Numbered from the stretch's first letter, positions 18,554 to 28,094 are shown. The stretch is 64,000 nucleotides of DNA from an uncultured Granulosicoccus sp. (GCA_937924505.1 CALDSR010000017.1:38739-102738); one strand, 5' to 3'. A program made the numbers and translations. The notes: a model not told the origin generated them from the letters alone.

Positions 18554-20146
18554 TCAGACGATTCCCTGGCTTTCCAGATACTCTTCATAGTTGCCGCGAT
18601 AATCGGTAATGCCGGTTTCTGACAGTTCCACCACACGGTTGGCCAGTGAGCTGACGAATTCTCGATCGTGGCTGACGAAAATAACGGTACCTTCGTAGAG
18701 GTCAACCGCGAGATTCAACGATTCGATTGATTCCATGTCCAAATGGTTTGTGGGCTCGTCAAGGATCATCACATTGGGTGATTGCAGCATCATCTTACCG
18801 AACAACAGTCGGCCCTGTTCGCCACCAGAGACCACATTGACAGGCTTGTTGATGTCGTCCTTGCCGAATAATAGCCGGCCAAGAATGCCGCGGATTTCCT
18901 GTTCATCGTGTTTCTCGTTGCCCCACTGACTCATCCATTCAAAAATCGGTACGGGTTTGGAAAAATCCTCGGCATGATCCTGTGCGAAGTAGCCAATTTT
19001 CGCGTTCTCAGCCCATTTGATCGTTCCCGAAGACGGTTCCAGTGCGCTCGCCAGAAGCCGAACCAGAGTAGTTTTGCCGATACCGTTTGGGCCGATGACA
19101 GCAACCTTGTCACCGGCTTCGAGCATCAGATTCATGTTCGTCAGAACTTCCAGACTCTCGTAGGAGTGACAGAGATTCTCCAGCTCCACGGCGTTTCTGA
19201 AGAGCTTCTTTTCCATATCAAAACGGATATAAGGATTTTGCCGGCTCGATGGCTTCATCTTTTCGATGGATAGCTTCTCGATCTGTTTCTGTCGAGAAGT
19301 TGCCTGACGCGCCTTGGATTTATTCGCCTTGAAGCGCTGTACAAACGCCTGAAGATCGGCGACCTGGGCTTTCTTCTTGGCATTGTCCGCGTACTGACGC
19401 TCGCGAGCTTGCGTCGATGCCAGCATGAAGTCGTCATAATTACCGGGATAGATCTTGATCTCGCCATAATCAAGGTCGGCCATGTGGGTACATACGCTAT
19501 TCAGAAAATGTCGATCATGTGAAATGATGATCATCGTACTGTTTCGTTCGTTAAGCACGCCTTCCAACCAGCGAATCGTGTTGATGTCGAGATTGTTGGT
19601 AGGCTCATCGAGCAACAGCAAATCCGGATCAGCAAACAGGGCCTGCACGAGTAGCACTCTGAGTTTGTCTCCCGGCGCGACTTCACTCATCTTCACCGTA
19701 TGCTGCTCCAACGCAATGGAGGCGCCGAGCAACAGTTCACCGGCACGCGCTTCTGCGGAATAGCCGTCTAACTCGGCGAACTGAACTTCAAGTTCCGCCA
19801 CTCGCATGCCATCGTCTTCGCTCATGTCAGGCATCGCATAAATGCGATCGCGTTCTTCCTTGATGGTCCAGAGCTCCTGATGCCCCATGATGACAGTGTC
19901 CAGAACCGTGAATTCTTCGTAGCCGAATTGATCCTGCTTGAGCGTCGCCATGCGGACATCGGGCAACAAGGTGACCGTGCCTGACGTCGACTCGAGATCG
20001 CCACCGAGAATTTTCATGAAGGTAGACTTGCCACTGCCGTTGGCACCGATCAAGCCATAGCGATTACCTTCGCCAAACTTGATGGAGACGTTTTCGAACA
20101 GGGGTTTGGCACCAAACTGGATGGTGAGATTTGCTGTAGATATCAC
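18554..20146 (-). CDS. ybiT: ABC-F family ATPase, YbiT type
   Basis: Soluble protein with two ABC ATPase domains and no membrane domain, 530 aa; ABC-F proteins bind the ribosomal E site and relieve stalled translation. Seen: first Walker [10 protein letters not shown], first Walker [13 protein letters not shown], the interdomain linker rich in Lys/Arg ([17 protein letters not shown]), second Walker [10 protein letters not shown], second Walker [13 protein letters not shown]. The sequence closely follows E. coli YbiT from [15 protein letters not shown] onward. The start is therefore set at GTG 20146; the frame also extends to ATG 20182, which would overlap the divergent EamA region. Confidence 0.95.
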   Translation of the reverse strand: MISTANLTIQFGAKPLFENVSIKFGEGNRYGLIGANGSGKSTFMKILGGDLESTSGTVTLLPDVRMATLKQDQFGYEEFTVLDTVIMGHQELWTIKEERDRIYAMPDMSEDDGMRVAELEVQFAELDGYSAEARAGELLLGASIALEQHTVKMSEVAPGDKLRVLLVQALFADPDLLLLDEPTNNLDINTIRWLEGVLNERNSTMIIISHDRHFLNSVCTHMADLDYGEIKIYPGNYDDFMLASTQARERQYADNAKKKAQVADLQAFVQRFKANKSKARQATSRQKQIEKLSIEKMKPSSRQNPYIRFDMEKKLFRNAVELENLCHSYESLEVLTNMNLMLEAGDKVAVIGPNGIGKTTLVRLLASALEPSSGTIKWAENAKIGYFAQDHAEDFSKPVPIFEWMSQWGNEKHDEQEIRGILGRLLFGKDDINKPVNVVSGGEQGRLLFGKMMLQSPNVMILDEPTNHLDMESIESLNLAVDLYEGTVIFVSHDREFVSSLANRVVELSETGITDYRGNYEEYLESQGIV

Positions 20147-20224
20147 TTGAGTGTTACTGCCGAGACAGACAAAGTCGAGCATTGTATCCTACCCATCCCG
20201 CCTGATAATCTTCTGACTGGCAAA

Positions 20225-21106
20225 ATGCCCGTGCGTCAAGGTCTCTTACCGGGGGTACTGGGCATTGTCGCGTTCGCGTTGACTTTGCCGTTTACACGAA
20301 TAGCTGTGCTCGAATCGAGTCCGCTGGATGTGTTTACCCTGCGTCTTTTCATCGCGTCAGCAGTGGCGACCCTCGTGCTGTGGCTGGCGAGAACACCGTT
20401 TCCACCACGCGAAACATGGCCTGCACTCGGCTTCGTTGTTTTCGGTGTGGTTTTCGGATTTCCACTGTTTACTTCTCTGGCCATGAACAGCGAAGCCTCA
20501 GCGCATGGCGGGGTCGTGCTCGGCATCCTGCCGCTGGCAACGGCCGTCGTTGCCGCTCTTGTGCATAAGGAAAGACCAACAGCCACATTTTGGGCGACGG
20601 CATTGATTGGCAGCGCTCTGGTCGTGATTTTCTCGCTGATAGGTGGCGCAAGCAGTGGCATCAGCCCTGGTGATATCTATCTTTTTCTGGCCATAGCATC
20701 CGCTAGCGTCGGCTACGCCGCAGGCGGTGGTCTGTCTCGAAAATTGCCAGCCTGGCAGGTAATCAGTTGGGCACTGGCGCTATGCCTACCAGTCGGATTG
20801 TTACTGCTGCCTACCGTGGACTTTGTCAAGTTGCGCCAGGTGGATTCAGCGATATTGCTCACAGGGTCTCTGCTATACCTTGGCCTCGTTAGTCAGTATG
20901 GTGGCTTTCTACTGTGGTATCGGGCATTGGCGCTCGATGGTGTCGCCCGCGCCAGCCAGATTCAGTTATTGCAACCATTCCTGACCCTTGTGGGTGCCTG
21001 GTTGTTGGTGGACGAAATAATTGATGCCACCACTGTCGTCTTTGCTGTTCTTATCTTGCTGACCGTCGTGATATCTCGACACGTCAGGATTATTCGCCCG
21101 TCATGA
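20225..21106 (+). CDS. EamA/DMT superfamily transporter
   Basis: Ten-helix drug/metabolite transporter of about 293 aa built from two EamA repeats; relatives export amino acids or metabolites. Hydrophobic segments are regularly spaced, with the ESSPLDVFTLRLFIAS region typical of the first repeat. The start is set at ATG 20225; the frame could extend to TTG 20147. The stop overlaps the next EamA gene in ATGA. The substrate cannot be told from sequence. Confidence 0.88.
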   Translation: MPVRQGLLPGVLGIVAFALTLPFTRIAVLESSPLDVFTLRLFIASAVATLVLWLARTPFPPRETWPALGFVVFGVVFGFPLFTSLAMNSEASAHGGVVLGILPLATAVVAALVHKERPTATFWATALIGSALVVIFSLIGGASSGISPGDIYLFLAIASASVGYAAGGGLSRKLPAWQVISWALALCLPVGLLLLPTVDFVKLRQVDSAILLTGSLLYLGLVSQYGGFLLWYRALALDGVARASQIQLLQPFLTLVGAWLLVDEIIDATTVVFAVLILLTVVISRHVRIIRPS

Positions 21107-21996
21107 CGATGCAAGGCAGCTTCTACTACGCGTTGGCCGTGCTCATATGGGGTTCGACCTGGTTTGCGATTCGATTTCAGCTTGGCGTGGTTGATGAGTC
21201 GGTATCGCTGGTTTACCGCTTTGGGCTGGCCGCTGTATTGCTATTGGGCTGGTGCCTGATCAGAGGCTTCTCACTGCGGTTCCGATGGCGCGATCATATC
21301 GCCATGGCAGCGCAAGGTGCCTGCCTGTTCAGTATCAACTACCTGCTTTTCTACTGGTGTACCGGTGTCATCACGTCCGGGCTGGTGGCGGTCATTTTCT
21401 CAACCGTCATTGTGATGAATATCATTAACGGTGCGGTGTTTCTGAAACGCGGTATCAATCCGCTTGTGTTGCTGGCTGCAGTCATTGGGCTTATCGGCAT
21501 CGTGATGGTGTTTTGGGAAGAGATCAGTAGCACTCAAGGCGCGCGACAAGACGATGTACTGCTTGGACTTGGTATCGGCCTGGTCGCAACCTATTTCGCC
21601 TCTCTCGGCAACATTCTGTCTGCGCGTAATCAGGCCGCCGGTTTGCCAGTCATGCAAAGCAATGCAATTGGCATGGCCTACGGGGCGATACTGATGACGT
21701 TCTACGCCGTGATCACAGGCGCTGGCTTCACCATGGATTGGTCTTTGCCGTATCTCGGGTCGCTCGTCTATCTGAGTGTGTTTGGTTCGATTATCGCGTT
21801 CGGCGCCTACCTGACCTTGGTCGGGCAGATCGGTGCAGATCGCGCTGCGTATGCCACGGTGTTGTTTCCTATCGTGGCGCTGTTGATCAGCAGTATATTT
21901 GAAGGCTTTGAGTGGACGGCACTCTCATTGGCAGGTATGGCACTGGTGCTAGCCGGCAACGTATTGATTGTTGGGCGTAAAACCCTGTTACGTTGA
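21103..21996 (+). CDS. EamA/DMT superfamily transporter
   Basis: 297-aa second EamA-type exporter with the typical N-terminus IWGSTWFAIRFQLG and ten hydrophobic helices. It is translationally coupled to the preceding EamA gene by a 4-bp overlap, so the two could act as a pair or simply be coexpressed. An inverted repeat follows at 22014-22044. Substrate unknown. Confidence 0.92.
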   Translation: MTMQGSFYYALAVLIWGSTWFAIRFQLGVVDESVSLVYRFGLAAVLLLGWCLIRGFSLRFRWRDHIAMAAQGACLFSINYLLFYWCTGVITSGLVAVIFSTVIVMNIINGAVFLKRGINPLVLLAAVIGLIGIVMVFWEEISSTQGARQDDVLLGLGIGLVATYFASLGNILSARNQAAGLPVMQSNAIGMAYGAILMTFYAVITGAGFTMDWSLPYLGSLVYLSVFGSIIAFGAYLTLVGQIGADRAAYATVLFPIVALLISSIFEGFEWTALSLAGMALVLAGNVLIVGRKTLLR

Positions 21997-22013
21997 AAAT
22001 CGGTACTTCGGTT

Positions 22014-22044
22014 ACGGGCTGGACACCGTTCGTACCCAGCCCGT
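22014..22044. terminator. Bidirectional terminator between EamA gene and dodecin
   Basis: ACGGGCTGG (22014-22022) and CCAGCCCGT (22036-22044) form a perfect 9-bp stem with a 13-nt loop, followed by TTT on the plus strand. It lies between two convergent stops. Confidence 0.6.
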
Positions 22045-22050
22045 TTGCCA

Positions 22051-22254
22051 TTAGTCTTTCAAAATGAAAGAGACTTTCATGGTGACGCGATACTCAGAGA
22101 TCTTGCCGTCATCGACTACAGCCTTCTGTTCCTTGATCCAGACGCTCTTGACGTTTTTCAGGGATTTGTTGGCTCGCTTGACACCTTGCTCTACGGCATC
22201 GTCGAATCCCTTCGAAGAAGAGGCAATAATTTCGGTAACTTTTGCTACTGACAT
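22051..22254 (-). CDS. Dodecin (flavin-binding protein)
   Basis: 67-aa dodecin, a dodecameric hollow sphere that stores or buffers flavins (and CoA in some members). The sequence has the family pattern: VAKVTEIIASSSKGFDDAV at the N-terminus, the central WIKEQKAVVDDGKI with the flavin-stacking Trp, and the terminal YRVTMKVSFIL strand. Monocistronic. Full family length. Confidence 0.95.
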   Translation of the reverse strand: MSVAKVTEIIASSSKGFDDAVEQGVKRANKSLKNVKSVWIKEQKAVVDDGKISEYRVTMKVSFILKD

Positions 22255-22354
22255 CGTTTTTTCCTTTTTGGATGATAAGGTTCGGAACTGCTAACTTCAG
22301 TCTCAGTGTACTTGATACTAAAGACCATCAACGTTCCTGTGAGGATGCTCGACC

Positions 22355-23518
22355 ATGGATATGCCCTTCACGGCACGGCCGTTCGATTTTGATCAAGTCA
22401 TCTCGCGTAAGGATACCGCGAGTTTGAAATGGGATAAATACCGGAATCAGGATATCTTGCCGTTCTGGGTAGCTGATATGGACTTCGAAATGGCTCCTGT
22501 CATCCAACAGTCACTTATTAAGCGCTTGAAACACCCGGTACTCGGTTACACCGTGGCCCCCGATGGTCTGGTTGAAGCCGTCGAAAAACATCTTGTTGAC
22601 GAGTATCGCTGGTCAATCGACCCAGATTGGGTGGTATGGCTTCCAGGTGTGGTGGCGGGAATGGCGGCGAGCTGTCGTGCCTATTGCCGGGACGGCGGAG
22701 AGATACTGGTCAATCCACCCGTTTATCACCATTTCTATGATTCGCATTTGTCGGATCGGCAATCACTGACAAAAGTGCCGTTGCATAAGGTTGGAGGTCG
22801 ATGGACTTATGACATCGATGCGATGGAGCAAGCCATCAATGCGAATACAAAATTATTCCTCATGTGTTCGCCACACAACCCAACCGGTACCGTGTTCACA
22901 AGAGAGGAGCTTAACGAGGTCGTCGCATTGTGCAGGCAACATGGGGTCGTGATTATCTCTGACGAAATCCATTGCGACCTGGTGATCGATCCCGATGCGC
23001 AACATGTGCCCACTGCCATGGCTGTACCTGATTATGCCGATCGTATGGTCACATTGATGAGTGGGAGTAAAACCTGGAATATCGCCGGCCTGAATTGTTC
23101 GTTTGCCATTATCAGCGATGCGGAGTTACGCGAAAAATTTCGTGCTGCCTGTCAGTCGATTGTACCTTTGGTTCCGCCATTGGCTTTTGAAGCAACCCGT
23201 ACAGCCTATGCTGAGGGCGGACCGTGGAGACAAGAACTACTGCGCTATCTTGCGGGAAATTACGATTACCTGAAACAGGAATTCTCAACAATAAAAGGAA
23301 TGAAGCTCGAACCCATGCAGGCGACGTATCTCGCCTGGATCGACGCAACGGCGCTAGCGCTTGATGACACGCAAGGCTTTCTCGAAAAGCACGGTGTTGG
23401 TTTATCAGGTGGGGAACAGTTTGGCCAGGCTCAGTTTGTTCGGCTCAATTTTGCTTGCCCGCGTGCAACGCTTGAGCAAGGTGTGTCACGTATTCGCAAG
23501 GCTGTTGCGAGTCTTTAG
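22355..23518 (+). CDS. PatB/MalY family PLP-dependent C-S lyase
   Basis: 387-aa fold-type I PLP enzyme. Seen: the N-terminal WVADMDFEMAPVI of the MalY/PatB family; the substrate/PLP region SPHNPTGTVFT; the Asp that pairs with the pyridine N in SDEIHCDLV; and the Schiff-base lysine K239 in SGSKTWNIAGL. It likely performs cystathionine or cysteine-S-conjugate beta-lysis, releasing pyruvate, ammonia and a thiol. The start ATG 22355 has GAGGA upstream. Single gene, converging on the Nudix gene. Confidence 0.93.
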   Translation: MDMPFTARPFDFDQVISRKDTASLKWDKYRNQDILPFWVADMDFEMAPVIQQSLIKRLKHPVLGYTVAPDGLVEAVEKHLVDEYRWSIDPDWVVWLPGVVAGMAASCRAYCRDGGEILVNPPVYHHFYDSHLSDRQSLTKVPLHKVGGRWTYDIDAMEQAINANTKLFLMCSPHNPTGTVFTREELNEVVALCRQHGVVIISDEIHCDLVIDPDAQHVPTAMAVPDYADRMVTLMSGSKTWNIAGLNCSFAIISDAELREKFRAACQSIVPLVPPLAFEATRTAYAEGGPWRQELLRYLAGNYDYLKQEFSTIKGMKLEPMQATYLAWIDATALALDDTQGFLEKHGVGLSGGEQFGQAQFVRLNFACPRATLEQGVSRIRKAVASL

Positions 23519-23522
23519 AAAT

Positions 23523-24152
23523 CTATCGGGAATCTGGCAGTTTCAGGCTGCCATCGTCAATGGCCTTGATCAGATTCATGGTCATGCGCGCTGAAGCACC
23601 CCACAAGACTTCACCGTCATAGGGTTCGTAGACAATGATGGGATGTCGTCTTGCGGTGTCCGGATCCAGCTCATCGCGGCTACGTAATGTGAAGTTGTCA
23701 CGTTGAGCCAGCCATCGAAGCGGAATCGTGAATGCCCGCGACACTTCACTTTGCTGCAAGGTCAGTGGTAACGGCCATTCAACATTACCGACAACTGGCG
23801 TTACCTTGTAGTAGCTGATAGTGGTGTAGTCATACAGCCGTCCCAGCAGGCTGACATTGTTTCGATGCAAGCCGATCTCCTCGTGTGCCTCACGCAAGGC
23901 TGTGTCTTCGGCGCTGGTGTCCTCGGGATCCTTGCGTCCGCCGGGAAAGGCGACCTGACCACTGTGCCGGTCCTGGTCGTTACTGGCACGCCTGATAAAG
24001 AGCAGTTGCCATGTCGCATCGTGCCAGACAAGGGGCATCAGCACAGCGGCTTCACGCAGGGGTTTGGCGGGAAGGTGATCTGGCGGGATGTCGGAGTCCT
24101 TGTGCAGGCCCTCGTCACCTTGTACCGTCAATTTACCGAGTTTGTCATGCAT
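23523..24152 (-). CDS. Nudix hydrolase, CoA pyrophosphatase (NudL type)
   Basis: 209 aa. The NudL/UPF0035 signature LLFIRRASNDQDRHSGQVAF leads into the Nudix box GGRKDPEDTSAEDTALREAHEEIGL (G-x5-E-x7-R-E-x2-E-E-x-G-L), which holds the metal-binding glutamates. The family hydrolyses CoA to 3',5'-ADP and 4'-phosphopantetheine. It is divergent from the flavin-reductase-like gene, with a 53-bp gap, and stops 4 bp from the PatB-like gene. Confidence 0.92.
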   Translation of the reverse strand: MHDKLGKLTVQGDEGLHKDSDIPPDHLPAKPLREAAVLMPLVWHDATWQLLFIRRASNDQDRHSGQVAFPGGRKDPEDTSAEDTALREAHEEIGLHRNNVSLLGRLYDYTTISYYKVTPVVGNVEWPLPLTLQQSEVSRAFTIPLRWLAQRDNFTLRSRDELDPDTARRHPIIVYEPYDGEVLWGASARMTMNLIKAIDDGSLKLPDSR

Positions 24153-24205
24153 CAGTTCAGTATAGTGTGCGCTGTTGCAGCCGATGAGTAGTCAAGAGAA
24201 GAAAC

Positions 24206-24814
24206 ATGCATATCGATCTGGCCAGTCTCAGTCCCCTGGAAATCTATGCGGCCATGACACAAACAATTGTGCCGCGTCCGGTCGCCTGGATACTGACAGA
24301 AAATGAAAACGCCAGTTTCAATCTGGCGCCATATTCCTATTTCAACGCCATCAGCAGTGCGCCGCCGATGGGGATTGTGTCCGTAACCATCGCTCCTGAT
24401 CGCGATATCAAGGATACGCGTCTTAATCTCGAAACTCGCGGCGACTGCGTCATTCATATTGCCCACAAGGAGATGGCAGCGGCAATGACCGCGTCGTCTG
24501 CGTCGATCGATCGTGATGTGTCAGAGGTGACCGAAGTTGGACTTGAGACGGTGGATATGCCGGGCTCTCGATTGCCGAGGCTAAAGGATGCGCGGGTGGC
24601 TTATGCCGGCAAGCTTGTCGATACCAAGATGATCAACCGCCAATGGCTTGCCTTTATTGAATTCTCGGATATCTATATCGCCGATGATATTGTCAGCGAA
24701 GATATCAAGGGGCGGCTCAAGGTTGATGCGGCGAAGCTGGATCCGATCGGGCGTCTGGGTGGTGGCGAATATGTCACTGCCGGTGAAGTTATTTATATTG
24801 AGCGTCCCGCTTGA
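24206..24814 (+). CDS. Flavin reductase-like FMN-binding protein
   Basis: 202-aa protein of the flavin reductase-like domain family (flavoredoxin type). Seen: PRPVAWILTE near the N-terminus, NLAPYSYFNAISSAPP and the strand GIVSVTIAP, the FMN-binding elements of this fold, then GRLGGGEYVT toward the C-terminus. The exact reaction is unknown; relatives bind FMN and transfer electrons. The stop TGA overlaps the TTG start of the downstream membrane protein. Confidence 0.9.
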   Translation: MHIDLASLSPLEIYAAMTQTIVPRPVAWILTENENASFNLAPYSYFNAISSAPPMGIVSVTIAPDRDIKDTRLNLETRGDCVIHIAHKEMAAAMTASSASIDRDVSEVTEVGLETVDMPGSRLPRLKDARVAYAGKLVDTKMINRQWLAFIEFSDIYIADDIVSEDIKGRLKVDAAKLDPIGRLGGGEYVTAGEVIYIERPA

Positions 24815-25491
24815 AGAGCTCCCGCACAATCAGGCTTGGTATGCTTGTACTGGCAGTTTTTTTCTTGTTCCTGATGTGGTCCTTCCTGCCGCTGGCTGCG
24901 TGGATCGAGGGGTTTCGAGAGTGGATCATCAATCTCGGACTGGTGGGGATTGTTGCCTTTGTTGTCGCGTATGTTTTTTTAACCGTGGTGCTCGGTCCGG
25001 CTACGGCGTTGACCTTGACCGCAGGTCTTGCCTATGGTTTCTGGGGGTTCCCTTTGGTCGTGATATCGGCAACGCTGGCAGCTTCAGTGGCTTTTTTATT
25101 GGGGCGTTATCTTGCGCATCAACGCGTGCTCGACATGATCGAGCGAGACTCGCGGATGAAATCATTGCATCAGGCCTTCAGTGATGAAGGTTGGCGTGTA
25201 GTGATATTGCTGCGCCTGAGCCCATTGATTCCCTACGGCATGCAGAATTACTTGTTTTCTGTCACCAATATCGGGTTTCTGCCTTATGTGGTCGCCACCT
25301 TGTTAGGCATCATGCCTGCTACTGCCTTGTATGTTTATATCGGCTCACTTGGTGCTAGTGCCAGTGGTGAAGGTGGGTTCTTGAAATGGACGTTGATCAT
25401 CGGCGGTTTGATTGCGACGGCGGTTGTTGCCTGGCTGATTGGCAAGCGAGCGCAACTAGTGTTGGCGCGTCATGAGCAGGGGAAGAACTGA
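24811..25491 (+). CDS. TVP38/TMEM64 family membrane protein
   Basis: 226-aa polytopic membrane protein of the DedA/VTT (SNARE-associated) superfamily. Seen: the VTT-domain stretch GPATALTLTAGLAYGFWG and the characteristic LLRLSPLIPYGMQNYLFSVT with its Arg and Pro re-entrant loop. Relatives are lipid scramblases. The start is TTG at 24811, overlapping the previous stop (TTGA), implying coupling with the flavin-reductase-like gene. The 3' end overlaps the convergent SPL-like gene by 22 bp. Confidence 0.92.
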   Translation: MKSSRTIRLGMLVLAVFFLFLMWSFLPLAAWIEGFREWIINLGLVGIVAFVVAYVFLTVVLGPATALTLTAGLAYGFWGFPLVVISATLAASVAFLLGRYLAHQRVLDMIERDSRMKSLHQAFSDEGWRVVILLRLSPLIPYGMQNYLFSVTNIGFLPYVVATLLGIMPATALYVYIGSLGASASGEGGFLKWTLIIGGLIATAVVAWLIGKRAQLVLARHEQGKN

Positions 25492-26459
25492 CTCTCATCA
25501 AGGTGCTCAAGCAGTGCGTTTTTGCAGAACTTCATCATACGTTTTTCATCGGCTATTGGATATGTCACAAGACCATCGTCGCGTTGTTCGGTGTTGCTTG
25601 CCAATAGCATTGATTTTGGGTAAAGCTGCACAAGCTTTTTATGAAAGCCTTTTGGTAATCTGAATACGCCGAGGCTGGCGGAATGGACGGCACTTGCGTC
25701 TATTGCTGCAAATATTTCTTCAAAGAATTGACCATAAACTTCGTCGAAGTTGTCAGCGTAGAGCAGGGGGTCAAAACGCAGGCCGATTTCCCAGCCGGCT
25801 TGCTGTAATTTTTTAAGTGATTCGAGACGTCGCTCGAGTGTTGGTGCCTGATGTTCTTCAGCTGCGGAGATTTTCGCTGGTGACAAACTGTAGGCAACCA
25901 CAACATTGGCCAGGGGCTTGCGCATCAGAAGTGGACGTATCTGGGTGCTTTTTGTGCGCAGCTCCAGATGCGCGTTTGGTGTGTGCGCAAAAAAATCGAG
26001 ACATTCGTCGGTGAAGCCTGTGACGGGGTCAAGTGCCAGTGAGTCGCAGTCATAACCGGAAAAGAACCAACTCGGCTCGGTCGATTCATCCGTAATTGAT
26101 TTGATGTCAGAAAAAAAATCGTTTGTATTGACGAACACTACATAGTTGGCCGAACGATACATTCCTTGCAAGAAGCAGTAACGGCAATCGTAGATGCAAT
26201 TGAGCATATGCGAGAAGTAAAAATTTCGATTACCACCGATGTGATAGCCAGAGGGTGTTGGCAAGGCACGTTTGCCCGACTTCTCAGCCAGTATCAACGC
26301 GGGGTGTTGCTTTTGTTCGCGAAAATTCTGGTTTGTCGCATTGAACACATCGGAATAGCGCTCGACAGTGATGCTGCGTGCGTGGGGGAATCGTGCAAGT
26401 ATGGATAGTGTGCGTGCATGTTTCAGCACGCGTTTTTCGATATAGATCGTATCGATCAT
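25470..26459 (-). CDS. Spore photoproduct lyase-like radical SAM enzyme
   Basis: 329-aa radical SAM protein. The [4Fe-4S] site is the SPL-type C88-x3-C92-x2-C95 in LNCIYDCRYCFLQG, matching the C-x3-C-x2-C spacing of radical SAM enzymes. Cys138 in GYDCDSLALDPVTG sits where spore photoproduct lyase keeps its H-atom donor cysteine (about Cys141 in Bacillus). Spore photoproduct lyase repairs the thymine dimer of spore DNA, but this organism is not expected to sporulate, so the true substrate is probably another lesion or nucleotide adduct. It lies 4 bp downstream of a nucleoside-phosphorylase-like gene, an operon. Confidence 0.88.
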   Translation of the reverse strand: MIDTIYIEKRVLKHARTLSILARFPHARSITVERYSDVFNATNQNFREQKQHPALILAEKSGKRALPTPSGYHIGGNRNFYFSHMLNCIYDCRYCFLQGMYRSANYVVFVNTNDFFSDIKSITDESTEPSWFFSGYDCDSLALDPVTGFTDECLDFFAHTPNAHLELRTKSTQIRPLLMRKPLANVVVAYSLSPAKISAAEEHQAPTLERRLESLKKLQQAGWEIGLRFDPLLYADNFDEVYGQFFEEIFAAIDASAVHSASLGVFRLPKGFHKKLVQLYPKSMLLASNTEQRDDGLVTYPIADEKRMMKFCKNALLEHLDESQFFPCS

Positions 26460-26463
26460 GAGT

Positions 26464-27279
26464 TCAGTATTTTGTGCCGATACTGTTGATTTGCCGTGTC
26501 AGACAGGATTTGATATCGCGGGCGTTCTGCAGCATGGCAAGATCGGAAGTGAGCGGCAGTTTGTCACTCAAGGCGTTATAACGTTGCAGCAATCGCTTGA
26601 TGCTATACGTATCGCTGACACTGATGCGTATGCCTGATGACAATTCATTGATCAGTTGCTCGATTTTCTGTTCAGTCTGCTTATCTGATTCAGGGCTGGA
26701 TTGGTAATGATCTATCAGTGTTGATACTGGATCAATACACTGACTAATCAACTCGGTCACGGAGTCCTTGGTGATATCGGCAATATCCGTGCTTGCATTG
26801 TCCGAGATCGATTTGAGGCATTGGATACGCGTGTTGTCGAGATAACTGGATGCTGCAGTCAAAACGCCAGAGGCTTCCATATCGAAGGCTACATCGCTTT
26901 GATAACCCCGGGATGGTTTTTCAAGTGTGTGAATGGCAATAGTGCTTATATCCGGGAGTAATCTTGCCGCTGGCAGGTGTGGATACCACTGTTTTTCGGT
27001 AGCCTTGTCAATGACGCTGTTGGCGAGATAACGTGTCCCAAGCTCGGCTGTACCGCCAGCGATGCCGATGTTGATCAAGGCATCAATACGATTGTCGCCC
27101 TGCAAACTTGCTGCGACCGCGGCGGCGGCTTTCAATTTGCCGATTCCGGTCTCTATCAGGCAGACGGAATCGCCGGCGTAATATCGGATGCCGCGAATTC
27201 TCTGGCGGCTGAGTTTGAAATGGTCAATCAGAGGCCTGGATTCGGCAGGAAGTGCGGTACACAGGCACACGATGTTCAT
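26464..27279 (-). CDS. Nucleoside phosphorylase-like protein
   Basis: 271 aa. The N-terminal ~190 residues fit the purine/uridine phosphorylase and MTA/SAH nucleosidase fold: start MNIVCLCTALPAESRPLI, the glycine-rich INIGIAGGTAELG, and the ribose/base-site segment DVAFDMEASGVLTAA with the Met-Glu pair (ME) that contacts ribose in this family. The C-terminal ~80 residues are a helical extension. It should cleave or bind a nucleoside; substrate unknown. First gene of a two-gene operon with the SPL-like radical SAM enzyme. Confidence 0.82.
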   Translation of the reverse strand: MNIVCLCTALPAESRPLIDHFKLSRQRIRGIRYYAGDSVCLIETGIGKLKAAAAVAASLQGDNRIDALINIGIAGGTAELGTRYLANSVIDKATEKQWYPHLPAARLLPDISTIAIHTLEKPSRGYQSDVAFDMEASGVLTAASSYLDNTRIQCLKSISDNASTDIADITKDSVTELISQCIDPVSTLIDHYQSSPESDKQTEQKIEQLINELSSGIRISVSDTYSIKRLLQRYNALSDKLPLTSDLAMLQNARDIKSCLTRQINSIGTKY

Positions 27280-27317
27280 CAGGGTATTATACCGGCTGTA
27301 TAGCGATGGAGAGTGTC

Positions 27318-27638
27318 ATGTTGATTTCAAACCTCGAGTTTCTGCCCGGGCGTAAGGTAGTGAAGCATCTTGGCCTGGTTCAAGGGAGTTCGGTGAGATC
27401 CAAGCATGTCGGTCGTGATATTGCGGCGAGTCTGAAAAACCTGTTTGGTGGCGAATTAAGAGGCTACACGGAGCTCCTGTCTGATTCTCGTGATGAGGCG
27501 ACGGAGCGACTGGTAAAACAGGCTGAGAGTATCGGCGCCAATGCGGTACTCAACATTCGCTACAGTACCTCAAGCATCGCCTCTGGTGCTGCCGAGATAT
27601 TTGTCTACGGCACGGCAGTTGAGTTGGAAGATGTTTGA
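27318..27638 (+). CDS. YbjQ (UPF0145) family protein
   Basis: 106 aa, the usual length for YbjQ/UPF0145. The pattern LVQGSSVRSKHVGRDIAASLKNLFGG, then AR/EA-type helix, then GANAVLNIRYSTSS and a final YGTAV strand is the family hallmark. Function is not established; the fold resembles heavy-metal-binding-like small domains. The start is set at ATG 27318, eight bases after GGAG; a longer frame exists. Overlaps the next gene by 8 bp. Confidence 0.88.
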   Translation: MLISNLEFLPGRKVVKHLGLVQGSSVRSKHVGRDIAASLKNLFGGELRGYTELLSDSRDEATERLVKQAESIGANAVLNIRYSTSSIASGAAEIFVYGTAVELEDV

Positions 27639-28092
27639 GGTGCTCTTCCAAGGCATTGGTGTATTGATATTGCTGATCCTCGGCTATGTTTTTGGACGAA
27701 TTGCCGAGCGGCGACACTTGAAGCGGCTTATAAAACGCGAACAGGAATCCAATTCTTTGCCGGCTATCGCCAGCCGACATCCCCCGGACGATGAACGCTA
27801 CGATCTGAAACTGGTGAGCGGCAATGTCGTGATCGCATCGGACTACTTCAAGTCGTTTATGGCAGGCATGATCAGTCTCTTCGGCGGACGTGTCACACCG
27901 TTTGAATCGATGCTGGATCGCGCGCGACGCGAAGCGGTCCTGCGTATGAAGGATAAAGCGAAAACCAGCAATGCGCGTTATGTGTTCAATGTGAAGTTTG
28001 AAACTACCCGCGTGCTGGTAGGACAGCGAGGTGCGTTGGAAGTGATGGCTTATGGGACCGCATTGATTCCGGCAAAACAAACGGACTTCTGA
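27631..28092 (+). CDS. Membrane-anchored YbjQ-like protein
   Basis: 153 aa. Residues 1-22 are a hydrophobic anchor (MFEVLFQGIGVLILLILGYVFG) followed by a basic cytoplasmic turn (RIAERRHLKRLIKRE). Residues 60-150 repeat the YbjQ pattern of its neighbour: VVIASDYFKSFMAGMISLFGG, a helix with AR-REA, ARYVFNVKFETT, and MAYGTAL. I infer a membrane-tethered paralogue of the upstream gene. The start ATG 27631 lies inside the end of the upstream gene; 2 bp separate its stop from the protease gene. Confidence 0.82.
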   Translation: MFEVLFQGIGVLILLILGYVFGRIAERRHLKRLIKREQESNSLPAIASRHPPDDERYDLKLVSGNVVIASDYFKSFMAGMISLFGGRVTPFESMLDRARREAVLRMKDKAKTSNARYVFNVKFETTRVLVGQRGALEVMAYGTALIPAKQTDF

Positions 28093-28094
28093 GC

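Noticed and set aside
25470..26459. Spore photoproduct lyase homologue as a sign of sporulation
   Set aside because: All context is gammaproteobacterial; such homologues occur in non-sporulating bacteria.
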